Part shown: positions 47,791-60,467 of the stretch, in pieces | How the letters are laid out: each line of letters begins with the position of its first letter | Numbering within the stretch: position 1 is the first letter of the stretch | Position numbers and translations under genes: made by a program | Notes under the pieces: generated by a model | The model's input: only the letters and a program-made list of their open reading frames with translations | Told to the model about the DNA's origin: nothing | The model's database searches: none | Source of the DNA: Portunus trituberculatus | Lineage: Eukaryota > Arthropoda > Malacostraca > Decapoda > Portunidae | Length of the DNA stretch: 64,000 bases | Direction: 5' to 3' | Assembly: GCF_017591435.1 (NCBI RefSeq) | Contig: NC_059292.1 | Coordinates: 27,619,043-27,683,042 of the forward strand

Positions 47791-48227
47791 TACACACAAA
47801 AAAACAAAAAAATCACAGAGTATAATTCTTTACTTCACTCAACATTATGGCACTATTTTCACTGGCACGGTTCTTGCACTGACATGCGCCACTCGCATTT
47901 ATTTTTTCAAGAACATTCACTAACTGTCTGTGGGACTGAACACCCAGTTTGTTATGGAGGAGTGTACCAGGTGGTGCCACTTCACCCTTCCCTGTTCTCT
48001 TTCAACACCACCACCAACACAAAAACATCACTTCTCTTGATTTCACTAAAAACTAGCCTAACAAAGCCCTACACATGGATCACGCACAGAGAGAGGGTAG
48101 CCATCTCTATCTCCTCCGATGGAGAACGAGATGGTACTGTGTAAGTAATTAAATAATATATGTGTATAAGCACTATGTTTCATATAAAAGTTATGTTAAT
48201 TTTACGGGAGCGAGGAGCAACTGACCT

Positions 48228-48371
48228 GCTCGGATGGAGAATGAGGTGGTGTTTGGGAACCACACCACAGTCATCTCTCTCATGGGTTCAAAATTATTAG
48301 CTGTCATCACAATAAGACTGGCGCGGACGTAATTAAAAGTTATCTGATTGGCATTACTATTGAAATTACAT
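48228..48371 (+). repeat. Dispersed repeat family R, copy 1 (empty site)
   Basis: It is homologous to 51013-51101 joined to 52099-52166. Here the sequence is continuous (gtcatcacaataagactggc), without the 997-bp insertion found in copy 2. Confidence 0.75.
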
Positions 48372-49368
48372 TAATGAAAGACATAAGAACTTAAGAAAAG
48401 AGGGAACCAGCAAGATGCCGCCAGGCCTATAAGAGACAGTCCCAGTGTGCTTAAGCTACCTAATTCCATCTATCTTCTCCATCCATGAACTTATCTAACC
48501 TTCTTTTAAAGCTCCCTATTGACTCAGCCCTGACTACATGACCACTGAGACCGTTCCACTCATCAACCACTCTGTCTGAAAACCAGTTTCTTCCCATTTC
48601 TTCCCTAAACATGAATTTTTCAAGTTTAAACTCATTATTTCTGGTTCTGTCCCCGCTACTGATCCTAAGAACTACATTCATGTTCCCTCTATTAAAATCC
48701 TTATACTACTTAGATACATCTATCAGGTCTCCTCTTAACCAACGTCTCTCTAAATTAAGTTTTTTTCAGTCTCTCTCATCATAGGGAATATCCCTCATTT
48801 CCTGTATCATTTTAGTCATCCTCCCTTGCACTGACTCCAACAGAGCTATGTCCTTCCTGAAATAGGGGGACCAGAATTGTACCGCATAGTCAAGATGTGG
48901 CCTGACCAGCGCCAAGTATAATTTTAGTATTACTTCAGGACTCCTAGATGCTTTTAACACTTCTAAAAATGAAACCTAATACTTTATTTTTTTGGGGCCT
49001 CAATACATTGCTTCCTTGTACCGAGATCGGAGCTAACTATGACTCCTAAATCTTTCTCATACTTGGAACTTCCTAGTGCCACGTTATCTATCGTGTACCT
49101 ATTGCTTGGATTATCTCTACCTATGCTCTATACCCTGCACTTGTTAATATTGAACTGCATTAGCCATCTATCTGTCCATTCTTTCATCCTATCCAAGTCA
49201 ACCTGCAAAGCCTTGGCATCCGAATCGGACCTAACTAATCTACCTATCTTTGTGTCGTCCGCAAATTTACTGATATCACTATTAATTCCACTATCCAAGT
49301 CGTTGATATATTAGAAATAATAATGGCCCTAAAACTGAGCCCTGTGCACCCCACTAACTACAGCAATA
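48372..49368 (-). mobile_element. CR1-like LINE, 3' part (second subfamily)
   Basis: On the minus strand it has RT finger/palm blocks (KFADDTKIGRLVRSDSDAKA, MKEWTDRWLMQFNINKCRV, YEKDLGVI). Then comes KLYLALVRPHLDYAVQFWSP, and a C-terminal part (DRVVDEWNGLSGHVVRAESI, SFKRRLDKFM). It ends 'cttaagttcttatgtc'. It is frameshifted and 5'-truncated. It is distinct from L2-L8 in sequence and in lacking an (AC)n tail. Confidence 0.82.
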
Positions 49369-49520
49369 CTCCGCTTAACTAACAGGATAGGGGATGTCAA
49401 AGCTGTTCGTAGAGCGAAAATTCGTTAAGCGGACGTAATTTTCCCATAGGAAATAATGGAAATAGGGGGGATGCGTTCTGGGCTGATCCCCAACATACCA
49501 CATGGGTAAAAAAAAAAAAA
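49369..49520 (+). mobile_element. Tigger-type terminal fragment
   Basis: It begins ACAGCAATACTCCGCTTAAC and contains 'attcgttaagcggacgtaat', like other Tigger-type ends here. A possible partner end with 'ttaagcgg' motifs lies near 50765-50800. Confidence 0.45.
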
Positions 49521-50829
49521 AATTATATATACGTACCTGTACCATTAATAACCAAGTATCCCCAACATACTGCGTATATATATCTGACTTATACGAATTC
49601 CCCACCCCCCAGAAAAAAATAAACTCAAGACTTTCGAAAGATGCAGGATTTATTTATTTGATTTTGTGGGAGTTAAGATTTTGGGATTACTATTGTATCT
49701 CCAAAATCTTCAGACCTAAATTACCAGATGGTATAGTTTATTTTTTGATAATTAAATACCCTTCCCATCAGGAAGCCATTTTTAAATGTCTTGTGTGATT
49801 GTGTCATAGCCTGACACGCCCTACACAGTACGTGACCAGGAGTCAAGTAGGGAGGTGTGTCATTTAGCTCTCTAATTTTTACCTGACAGGTATAAGTTGA
49901 CGGGAATTAGAATGAGAAACATCAAGAAGAGAAGACAACTAGAAACAAACAAATGTATTGTTGTGAGACAGTTGCTGGCCTCCCCTCTCCCCTCCGTCAT
50001 TCGTGTTATCTCCCCCTCCAAGATCCTGCCTCACCCCATGCCTCACTGCCAGGCTTCTCCACCATCTCTCTATATCATAAGACTGTTATGATCTTTTCAA
50101 ACACTTTTTTTTTTTTCTAACTGCCTTCACCATCATAACTTTACATGACATAGCTCTCACAATAACACTATTACAAAAAATTATGTTGACAGAGGTAGAA
50201 AGCTGTACCAGACAAACAATAAATACTTCACTATCATTATCTCACTTCAACACACTAATAATGACTCAGATAGTGTCCAATTTAGCAGTGAAACAGCAGA
50301 TTGCCATGACGCTGCTGATGGCACCTTCCCAACCCTCACATTTTCTAGAGAAGCAGGTACCTTATATGTTATCATTTTATCATGCTCCAGGAAGTCATTA
50401 TTGTATACACAATCATTTAATGTGCTTTCATTCATTGTTTTCTTTCCCATTCGGGTTATGTATGTACCTGTTTTTCTCAATTTATAAGGGGTTGGGAGAG
50501 GAAATTCCGCGTATCCGGATATTTCGCGTATCCGCCAGGGCCTTGGCTGCTATAATCCGGATACGCAGGCGATTTCTAGTAGTACATGGGTTAAATAAAA
50601 TTGTACCGGTGTACCACTACTTTTATGACGTCATATGAGTCATTGGAAGTTAGAGGAGCTACGTACAAATTATCTCACTGATAGCTCCACTGTAATTTGT
50701 GCAGGAGAGTATCAAAGTTCGCTGCGGTGAGGTAGAGTCTAGCGTATTGTACTAACGTGGGTAACGTGTTAAGCGGCGAAAACACGTTGTTAAGCGGACC
50801 AGAAATACAGATCAACCTTTTCATTCTGC
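49521..50829. other. No gene recognised; includes a small palindromic block
   Basis: Around 50500-50570 the 10-mer gcgtatccgg occurs in direct and inverted orientation, again like a transposon end. The short ORFs have no support. Confidence 0.4.
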
Positions 50830-51101
50830 GGAGCGGGAGAAAGTGAGACCATGATCATGAGTGAGACAGAGGCAGCCAATACCAGCACCAGGAGCGCTAG
50901 AGACAGAGGCGGGGAGCCAGCCGATCACAGCAAAGCTGCCACGTTCGGTCCCTCACCCGGCAAATTCAAACCCAGAAAATTCGCTAAAACTGATGTGATT
51001 GTACGTTATACGGACTTTTGGATGGAGAACGAGGTGGTACTTGGGAACCACACCACAAACATCTCTCTCATGAGTACAAAATTATTAGCAGTCATCACAA
51101 T

Positions 51102-52098
51102 GGGGAGTTTTCAGAACTAGTGGTCGCCACCAGATGGCAGCACCAGGGTTGTCCCCTTCTCGCTCATAAGAGCAATATTAGATATACCTACACTGTCATT
51201 CTACATACATAGATATGCAATGAGTTTATATAACATTTTTCTACATAATTCTTTCAAAGTAGTAACACATGTAAAACCAAACTCTATTCATGAACAAATG
51301 TATACAAGTTGATTTTCTAGTGAATCAGCAGTTTATATTTATTTGGTCATCTCAAATTTCCAAAACAGCACACCCTTGATCGAAAATGTAATAATCCAGA
51401 CGACAGGAGACATAAAGATAACGTGTCTGTGCTAGTTAAAAGTCCAAAATTACATAGATCTACTTCCTAGTACATGAAAACAGCAATATGAATTAAAAAT
51501 AGGCAACTCGAGTGTCCTGTCGATAGTAATGCTGTATCTCTAACCAAAACAAACACCTGACTCGCCGCACTGGTTGAACCTGGGAAACATGTTATACAAG
51601 AAGTTAATTCTTTTATGTGGTGCCCATCTCCACTACGCCGTGAGCAATGGATTACGGTAGCTGGACACTACAACAGCTCGTCTGCTCCTCGATTACTTTG
51701 CCATGTCGCTTGCTTCGTGAGAAGAGATGCTAAAATCCCCACGAAAGTAACTAGATCCATTTATCACGATTTTACTGACTATGTTGTGTCATATTATATA
51801 GCGCAGTCTGATTATTTATCTTTGTCATTGTCCAAATCAATAGATTTTATACTTATAGTATCCATTATTTAAGATATTGCTAGCAGTTTACTAGATAATC
51901 ACAAAAAAATATTTCTGTTTTGACCATATTCTCCCTATATTATCCACACAGGATATTTAATAGTCGATACATCATTTCAATACTATCATGATAATCAATA
52001 TTCTATGCATCTGTACCCAGCTGGGATTTACTACAACAATATTTCAGCTCATGTCACTAGGGGACAACCGGCGGCCATGATAGTTCTGAAAACTCCCC
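51102..52098. mobile_element. 997-bp inverted-repeat element inserted in family R copy 2
   Basis: The terminal inverted repeats GGGGAGTTTTCAGAACTA are perfect over 18 bp. A subterminal match GGGGACAACC is also inverted. It is flanked by AT on both sides, while copy 1 of the host repeat shows one AT at the empty site. No transposase is recognised. ORF 51615-51872 is unexplained. Confidence 0.8.
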
Positions 52099-52428
52099 AT
52101 AGGACTGGCGCGGATGCAATTAGAAGTGATTTGATTGGCATTACTATTGAAATTTCATTAATGAAAGACATATTTCCGAACAGCTCAGTTCTCCCTCTAC
52201 CAACTGGAGTGAAAAAATCACGTAAAAATTTCTGATTACATAGCAATGGGACCGATCGCGATCTGCTATGTAGGTGCCTTCAACCGCCAGATGGATTAAT
52301 TATTTCACAGCAAGTTGGTCAACTGGAACGTACTTTTCTGCACGTTTTGTAAATATTAAATGGTTTAATGAAATAGTTATAATCTTTCTAAGAATGTACT
52401 CGTGGCATATAAGCTAAAAAAGTGGAAA

Positions 52429-52433
<5 letters not shown>

Positions 52434-52505
<72 letters not shown>
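52434..52505. repeat. (AT)n microsatellite
   Basis: TA array inside the family R copy 2 region. Confidence 0.95.
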
Positions 52506-52509
<4 letters not shown>

Positions 52510-52771
52510 AGCGCTCTTCTTTACCATCTCTATTTCTGGGACAAAAAATAGAAAAGATCATTAATAGGTAAAGCGTAGTTTTAATGCCTTTTTCTTTCCA
52601 TGAAAATTAATATGGATTATATTCATACAGAAAATCACAACAATTAATAGTTTTAAGAGATTAACAGTATAGATTATATTGTCTAACATACACCGAGATT
52701 GTTCTATCGAAACGTAAACAAATCTAGCGTGTTAAGAGCCACCGCCACACTCGCTACACAACGACTTCACT

Positions 52772-52885
52772 ATGGATAACACTATGGATATTAGTGAGGA
52801 TGAACTTAGAAAATGGACAGTGCCAATTCTGAGAAACTTTCTGAGTTCAAAAGGCATACCAAGTTCGCTTGTTGTGATTCAGTTA
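52772..52885 (+). CDS. Possible first exon with SAP-like N terminus
   Basis: An ATG opens MDNTMDISEDELRKWTVPIL, then RNFLSSKGIPSS, which resembles the helix-extended-helix of a SAP DNA-binding domain. The similarity fades after about 38 residues, and no downstream exon is found. It may be a fragment carried by a transposon rather than a host gene. Confidence 0.3.
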
Positions 52886-53455
52886 GGAAAATTCGGTTTC
52901 GGTAATGTTGGCCAGGTTATTTCGTCACACACTCCGAATTTTTTTTTTTATAAATGCTACTCAGTGATATTTGCTCTACGCTTTTTTGAATGGAGCATTA
53001 TCCTATGCAAAAACTCTGACAATTTTGTGATAAGGTACATCCATACTTTGCACCATTAGGAACATATATTTGCATATTTTTATGTCATTTTCAATCGGGA
53101 CACATAGATGAATAACCAAACGATTATATTATGAGATATGTAGGCATGAATATCAGTATATTTATTTTTTTAATAGGGCTTCCACAAGAGCGACAGTTTG
53201 GCGCGATAGGCAGGACCAACTTGTGAATTAAACCAGCTGCCGAACAATGAAAACTACACAGATCGCGATTGGTGCCATTGAATTTAATTAGTGCTTGTAA
53301 TACACGGCTGGCTACCGTCTCTCTTTCTCTCAGACAGACAGGTCTCAATACGGTATGCCTGTACGTCTGTATGTCTGATATGCCCATGTGTGCTTCCTAG
53401 TTATATTTATAACCTTGATAATTAAAAACTTAATATTATTGTCCCCGGCACTACA

Positions 53456-53680
53456 GTATGTTGTATGATGGTAGTGGTGGTGGTGGTGTGGTGTCTTATG
53501 GTGTGTGATGGCAGTGGTGGTGTGCTGTACTGTGGTGTGGTATGGTGTGTGATGGTAGTGGTGGTGTGGTCTACTGTTGTGTGGTATGGTGTGTGATGGT
53601 AGTGGTGGTGTGGTGCGGCGGTGGTGGTGATGGTTTGGTGTGGTGTGTGATGGTATTGGTGGTGTGGTATGGTGACTGCT
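53456..53680. repeat. GT-rich minisatellite, array 2
   Basis: Same units as 46791-47065 (gtgtgtgatggtagtggtgg core). Confidence 0.82.
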
Positions 53681-53697
53681 ATCAGATGAAATGACAC

Positions 53698-53740
53698 GCG
53701 CGCGCGCGTGTGTGTGTGTGTGTGTTTGTTTGTTTGTTTG
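53698..53740. repeat. (CG)n(TG)n(TTTG)n tract
   Basis: CG and TG dinucleotides followed by TTTG units; an alternating purine-pyrimidine tract able to form Z-DNA in principle. Confidence 0.85.
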
Positions 53741-54021
53741 TTTGATCTGCTGCAGTCTCTGACGAGACAGCCAGACGTTACCCTACGGAACGAGCTCAGA
53801 GCTCATTATTTCCGATCTTCGGATAGGCCTGAGACCAGGCATACACGACACACCGGGACAACAAGGTCACAACTCCTCGATTTACATCCCGTACCTACTC
53901 ACTGCTAGGTGAACAGGGGCTACACGTGAAAGGAGACACACACAAATATCTCCACCCGGCCGGGGAATTGAACCCCGGTCCTATGGTTTGTGAAGCCAGT
54001 ACTCTAACCACTGAGCTACCG
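53741..54021 (-). mobile_element. tRNA-Val-headed SINE, copy S6 (S2 subfamily)
   Basis: Head GGTAGCTCAGTGGTTAGAGT on the minus strand, anticodon loop TTCACAA (CAC); the body matches S2 and S3. TG-rich tracts lie on both sides. Confidence 0.87.
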
Positions 54022-54046
54022 GGGGCGCGCGTGTGTGTGTGTGTGT

Positions 54047-54420
54047 GTAGTACCAGGAATAATAATATTTAGCTTTTAGTTATTAAGGTCATAACTATAA
54101 ATGTAACGATACACACGTGGATACCAGAGATACAGACATACAGACGTATGGACGAATTTGAGATATGTACCAGGATCTGTCGGTCTGAAAGAGAGTAGCG
54201 AGCTCATGAATTAAAAAACATTAAATTTACTCGCTATGTAATCAGAAATTTTAGCGATTTTTTCACTTCAGTAAGTATAGAGGGAGAAATAAGCTGTTCA
54301 GAAAAGTGTCTTTCAGTAATGTAATCTCATTAGTAATTTCAACCAAATTCTCTGTAATTACTTCGCACCAGTCCTACTGTGACCACCGTCCAGATATACA
54401 AGGTCTTCCATCCGCGCATC
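54047..54420 (-). repeat. Dispersed repeat family R, copy 3 (inverted)
   Basis: The outer end starts TGTAGTACCAGGAATAATAA, complementary to the end of copy 2. The interior matches copy 2 (ttactgaagtgaaaaaatcg, 'tttctgattacatagc'). Confidence 0.6.
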
Positions 54421-54513
54421 CACGGTCACGTGTCAATATGACTCGCTTTTAACAGATGGCGCGCGGGTAGCAAGTAGTAAGGGGTTGAGGGATGGGGGGT
54501 CCATCAGCGGGGA

Positions 54514-54870
<357 letters not shown>

Positions 54871-55057
54871 AAGTGGGGAGGGCGTTTTTTTTTTTTTTTT
54901 TTTTTTTTTTGCCATCACCCTGTCTTGGGTATTAGGCCATTTTTATTTTATTGTTTTTTTGTGACATATTTCTTTAAAATTAGGTTTTTTATTTTATTTT
55001 ACATATATACAGTTTTTTATTGGTTTATTCATTTATTTATTTTATTTATATAGTTAT

Positions 55058-55070
<13 letters not shown>
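54871..55070. other. T-rich sequence, no feature recognised
   Basis: Long T runs (for example 54885-54910) and degenerate TTTA repeats. Confidence 0.6.
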
Positions 55071-55088
<18 letters not shown>

Positions 55089-55388
55089 TGTTAACATAAA
55101 ATATCCACACACATTCTCATGCACGCTTCATTCACACAAGGATCCTATACCTATCTCAAAACTATTGTCCTTTGTCAGGGCATGGGGGAGGGAAGGATAA
55201 CTCACAATCACACAGGGTGGCTACGTAGCATCACTACGTATTGCATATATACATGAAGGGAAAACATTCACATTAGATCACGCAAAATTGGAATCATACA
55301 CGCTTTCATACTTTTATTTACATACATATATATATATTTTCAAATATTTACAGAGTGGAGGATAAATAACATAATATATACACATAAA

Positions 55389-57179
55389 TCACAACTCTCT
55401 GATTAAATTGGTCTCAGTCAGATAGATCATCAGTCTATCGACCACATCCGGATGTTCGTCACCCAGAAGGGTGGTTTGAGTTAGCGGTAGGCCGCGACCC
55501 CGGCAATACGCCGCCAAGGGCCGCCTTTCCTCACGATAACGCACACAGTGAAGCAGGACGTGCTCGACAGATAGGGTGATATTACATGTGGAACACTGTG
55601 GTGGAAAGGTGTTGGCGATGTAGGGGAGCATGTGGGTGGGGAGGGTGCAGCCCATCCTGAGGCGTGCGAGGACCACTTCCTCTCGCCTTGTGGGGCGATT
55701 GGAGGAGGCCCACTCGCCCAGGATGGGTTTGGTGGTGTGGAGGTGGAGGTTGTCCCAGTGACTCTGCCACAGGAGTTTTGCTGATGATTTAACAACTGAG
55801 AGACATGACTGCAGATCCCGACGGAGGTTCCACGCTCCCTCGAGCTCTGCAGCAGACCGTGCTAGCATGTCAGCCTGTTCATTCCCGCGTATACTGGAAT
55901 GTCCAGGCACCCAAATCAGTGAGAAGGATTTACGACATGAATTTAACTTATTAACGATGTTGCCCTGGATTTCATTTGTATCCGTGCGGCCGGACTCTAT
56001 TGCCTGAAGGGCTGACATAGAGTCCGTAAAAATTATGATTGAATTATGAGGTGAATTTAAAGCATAATCTATGGCTTTTTCAATTGCAAAAATTTCAGCA
56101 GAAAACACCGATGTATGGGTAGGCAGTCGGAACCTGAGGGCACATTCACACGACCACACACTTGCACCCACACATTCACCTGTCTTGGAGCCGTCTGTGT
56201 AGAGATGTAGGGATGGAGGGAGGCCAGCGACGAGGGCCCGGAAGTGTTGGTGGAGCTCCGCCTCGGCAAGAACAGCCTTCTTCCCCGGAAGCCAGCTCTT
56301 GATGAAGGTGGTTGTTGATTGCTTCCATGGGGGAAGAGTAGGTAGCACCAGGTGGTCTGTGTCGTCCAGTCGGATGCCGGTGAGCTGGCAGAGGGCGTTC
56401 AGACGCGTCGCGACTGGACGACAAGCTGCGGTGTGGAGGTGGTGGTGCTGCCATATAATTTTGGTTGCTGTTGTGCCGAGGGGAGCCTTCCGGGCTGTTT
56501 TTATCCCAAAGGATAAAAGCAGGAAATTGCGACGAATGTCCAAGGGTGGTATATTGGCCTCTACCTCCATCCGCGCCACACGAGTGCAGCGCAGGGCTCC
56601 AAGACACATTCGCACACATTCATTCTGCAGTACATCCAATCTCCTCAGTGTTGGTTCCGACGCAGACCCATACACCAGTGAGCCATAGTCTAAATGAGAA
56701 CGAATTAAGGACTTGTACACCATTAATAAAGATTTTCTGTCTGCTCCCCATGAAGTACCAGAAAGGTATTTGAGGACATTGATCTTTTTACGACAACGAA
56801 TGAGCAATTCATTAACATGAGTCTTCCAATTGAGTCTGCTATCAAAATGCAGACCCAAGAACTTGACTGAATTTTGAAACGGTATCGGTTGGCCTTGAAG
56901 AGTTATTTGCAAATCAGGTACGTTACGTCTAGTGAAAACAACACCGATACACTTAGCAACTGAAAACTTAAATCCCCAAAGTGAGGCCCAATGCTGGACG
57001 GAATCAAGAGCATCCTGAATCCGCCCCGCCGAGAATTGTGCGTTAGGCGAGGAGTGCCATAACGCACAATCGTCGGCGTACAATGAGTATTTAAGATTCC
57101 TGGGGACGGGAGTTGTTGACAGAATATCATTAATCATTATACAAAATAAAATGGGACTAAGAACACTACCCTGCGGCAC
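55389..57179 (-). pseudogene. ORF2 RT palm, RNase H and C terminus of the I-clade element
   Basis: A single open frame of 596 codons, starting inside the RT motif (PQGSVLSPILFCIMINDIL) and containing the catalytic YADDCALW. RNase H follows with its acidic set visible: LYTDGSK (D), FSAEIFAIEKA (E), IIFTDSMSAL (D) and IRGNEQADMLA (D). Near the end is the Cys-His motif CSTCNITLSVEHVLLHC. The 3' UTR then reaches the A-rich tail. Confidence 0.88.
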
Positions 57180-58347
57180 CCGTTCTCCTGGACGAAAACG
57201 TCCGAGATTACGTTACCAGGAAGCTTGACAGAGAATGTTCTGTCCTGAAGAAAATTATAAACAAAAATGGGCAAGTTACCTCTGAAGCCATGAGCGTAGA
57301 GTTTCATGAGGATACCGTGTCGCCATGTCATGTCGAAGGCTTTGTGGATGTCTAAAACACCCTATCATGAATTCTTTTTGGCAAAAGCCTCTGAAATGCA
57401 ATGCTCCAGGTGTGTTAGGTGATCCATCGTGCTTCGGTACTTCCGAAAGCCCGACTGCTGATCACCTAACAGCCCCTTCGCTTCTAAAACAAAAGTAGCC
57501 TTCGCTTTACCATACGTTCCATGACCTTACATAGACAGCTCGTGAGCGCAATAGGACGAAACGCACTGGGGTCCGTAAGGCGTCCAGTCTTTTTGGGGAT
57601 TGGGATGGTGTGGGCGAAGTGCCAAGACTGAGGGAAAGTGTAGGTGGTCCATATTCTATTGTAGAGCGTTAATAATTTTGAAAGGGAGTGGTGGCCGAGA
57701 TTTTGTAACATGATATATGAAATATTGTCTGGACCAGGACTGGAGCCTTTACAGGATTTCAGGGCAAAGAGGAGTTCATCCAACGTAAACTCTGTGTTGT
57801 AGTCTGAGTTTACGCCTCCTGTGGCAAAGTTTGGGACAGTGAGTTCTGCAGCCTCCTTCCTTGGAAGGAAGGTAGGGTCATAATAAGTTGTGCTGCTGGC
57901 CTGATGGAATTGGTGGGCTATGGCATTTGCTATTTCTGTTTTGTTATCAATTATATTATCATTTATTTTAAGGGTAGTGATAGGAATATATGGTTTTCTG
58001 TTGTTTAAAATATTTATTGTTTGCCATACTTTGGAGAGAGGAGTGGTGCGGTTAACAGATGATATGAATTGTCTGAATGAGTCTTTCTTTGCATTACGGA
58101 TGACTTTCCTTGCCTGAGCCCTTGCCTTTTTATAGGCTATGAAATTTGCTTGACTGGGCTGCTGGCTGAAGTACCTGTATCGTCTATTGCGCTCACGAAG
58201 TGCTTGTCGGCAATCCGTTGTCCACCATGAGACTCCATGCTTAGTGTAAACTGCAGAAGTCTTCGGAATACAAGCCTCAGCGGCGTGTAATATGGATTGT
58301 GTTGCGTTGCTGACCATCGTGTCAATGTCCTCGCCAGATATATCCAC
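57137..58347 (-). pseudogene. ORF2 linker and N-terminal RT of the I-clade element
   Basis: The frame 58347-57484 has the linker (KARAQARKVIRNAKKDSF) and early RT blocks (SSPGPDNISYIML, FPQSWHFAHTIPIPKK, AFRPIALTSCLCKVMERMV). Beyond 57484 the QSGFRKYRST and DIHKAFDMTWRHGI blocks lie in other frames, with a stop near 57360. Confidence 0.8.
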
Positions 58348-59060
58348 GTCGGCAACCCCACGGAAGGTTGCCCAGTCTGCTCTCTTGAAGTTAAACTTGG
58401 GAGGGCGGGGGGGGGGATGTCGCGTGCATAAGAGATGCAGATGGGCAGATGGTCACTTCCGTGGGAGTCGTCGATGACTTCCCAGGAGAAGTCAGGGAGT
58501 ATACCTGGCGAGAGCAACGACAGATCAATGGCAGACGCGTTACCAGTCCGATCATCTACACGAGTCGCACTTCCATCGTTCAGAAGACAGAGGTTTGTCT
58601 GTAATAAAATGTTTACTATCTGCTCCCCACGTACACTTGACCTCTCACTTCCCCATTGTTGATGATGGGCGTTAAAGTCGCCAACAACTAGCCTGTTGCC
58701 CGGAAGCTGGCTAATAAGAGATGTAATGTCATCATCAACAATGGAGGTATTGGGAGGCAAGTAGAGGGAACAGATAGCCAGATACGTGTCGTTGAATCTC
58801 ACCCTGCACGCGACCGCTTCCAGAGGTGTATTCAACGTCACTTCTGTTTGTGTCAGTGTTTTGTGTATGTATATGGCAACGCCGTGTCCCTCATATCTTC
58901 TATACGGGTGGTAGTGTTTTAGCACTGCAGGATCAGGCTGATCCTGCAGTCTCGTCTCTTGTAGACAAATAACGGACGGCCTGTGTATGTTCACTAAAAG
59001 TGACAAATATGGATCTTTATTCCGAATACTTCTGCAATTCCACTGTAACACCTTGAACAT
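58137..59060 (-). pseudogene. ORF2 endonuclease domain of the I-clade element
   Basis: An apurinic-type (APE) endonuclease that nicks the target for reverse transcription. One open frame starts MFKVLQWNCRSIRNK and keeps all expected motifs: QETRL, LYLPPN, VVGDFNAHH, SAIDLSLLS and GSDHLPI. Only the frame change near 58340 separates it from the RT part. Confidence 0.85.
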
Positions 59061-59066
59061 TATGGC

Positions 59067-60467
59067 TTAAGAGTTGTGGTGGCGGCCGTTTTTCTTAGTC
59101 CTTTTGCGCTCAGAGGCGCTGCCGGGGGACCTCTCCCGGCCCTTACTAATGGTGACATCCATCGATTCATCAATTGTTAACTCCCCGGAGCTCGTCGAGA
59201 GGGAGCGAGCGTGTGAACTCCTTCTCGACGGCGCGGGAGCGGCGACGACATGAGAAGGGCGTTGACGTTCAAGCTTTGTTAAATTTAATTTATTAGACTT
59301 GTCTGTCTTCTCACCCTTACTGGGAGTACGAGAAATAGCAGACAGGTATGGAGCAGAGGAAGTTATAGGAGTAGAGGTTTTAGTAGTAGTAGTAGTAGTT
59401 TTAGCAGATGATGAGGCAGAGGTTGAAGGGGAATCAGTGGTGGTAGATGGAGCAGGCAGCAGGTCGCTGAGGTCAGTCTGGATGGCAACAGTACACATCT
59501 TAGGTGGAGCCCTTACTGTTGAAGCGTAGGAGACGTTTGAAGCAGGCGCGGCCTGCGTCTGCTTCACTCGCATCCTTGCTTCATAGTAAGAGATCCTTCA
59601 GTAGCCTTAACCGTGCAGACCTCTTTCTCCACTTTCCACGCGGGACAATCGCGTGAAAAAGTGGAGTGAGCACCTTCACAATTACGGCACTTCTCTACCA
59701 AGGATGTGCACTGGTCCACAGAGTGGCCCTCTCCTGCGCATCTACCGCAGTAAGCGTGGGAAGACCGACAAGCGTTACCATGGTGACCATAAAGCTGGCA
59801 CTTGAAACAACGGAGAGGATTCGGAATGTAGGGACGAACGGGAACCGACTCGTACCCTACATGAATCCTCTCTGGCAACTTAGCAGCACTGAAGGTGAGA
59901 ATGACTGATGCTGTGCTCCTTCTTGTACCGTCAACCATTTTAGTAATTTTCCTAGCCTCAATGACATCCTGATCAGTCATGCAATCGACGATCTCGGTCG
60001 GTTCCATATCCACAAAATCGCGGTGGGAAGCGACTCCCCGAGTTCATGGACACTGGAATCGAAGCCTCGATCTCGATGTCATGAATGAACCGGAGCTTCA
60101 ACAATGATTTGACTTGACTTACGTTAACTGTCTGAACAAGTAAATCACCACTGGCAAGTTTTTTAACATTAGCAACATTTCCAATATTACAATCGATGAC
60201 CTTCTTTATTACAAAAGAATTAACCGTAGATAGGCGGGTGTTCGTCTTAGAGTGGAGAGTCACAAAAGTCGCTTTGGAGGGGTCAATAGACAGTCTGGCA
60301 GTCGGGGGTCGTCGATCAGTGTCCTCCCTCCCCCTTACGGGGGGAGGGCAGGAAGGTCCGTCAGGCATGGAGGGGGGTACACCCCCCTCCTGTAGGAGGG
60401 GAGCGGGACACAAGTGGGAGGTGGTCAGGGAGGAGTTACCTAATGTCAGATTGTCCTGCCAAACCAC
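59067..60467 (-). pseudogene. ORF1 (gag-like) of the I-clade element
   Basis: Nucleic-acid-binding structural protein of the retroelement RNP (family knowledge). Three overlapping frames (60467-59973, 60013-59564, 59573-59067) together give the protein. Three consecutive zinc knuckles are visible at 59860-59630: CFKCQLYGHHGNAC, CGRCAGEGHSVDQC and CRNCEGAHSTFSRDC. A Ser/Thr/Pro-rich, basic C-terminal region follows. Frameshifts lie near 60000 and 59590. Confidence 0.8.

Larger units (their letters stand above)
50830..53454 (+). repeat. Dispersed repeat family R, copy 2 (interrupted)
   Basis: The part 50830-51101 contains a frame MSETEAANTSTRSARDRGGE. The part 52099-52265 continues the homology to copies 1 and 3 (ggcattactattgaaatttc, 'ctgattacatagc'). 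The outer end 53297-53454 ends ...CACTACA and matches copy 3 inverted. An inverted-repeat element (51102-52098) and a (TA)n array (52434-52505) interrupt it. It may be an old DNA transposon. Confidence 0.5.

Noticed and set aside
50851..51120. A host gene beginning MIMSETEAANTSTRS
   Set aside because: It lies in a dispersed repeat with other copies in the window and is cut by a transposon insertion; it is more likely a mobile-element remnant.
53698..53725. A regulatory Z-DNA element at the CG/TG tract
   Set aside because: The alternating sequence is real, but simple repeats of this kind are everywhere here, and nothing links this tract to a promoter.
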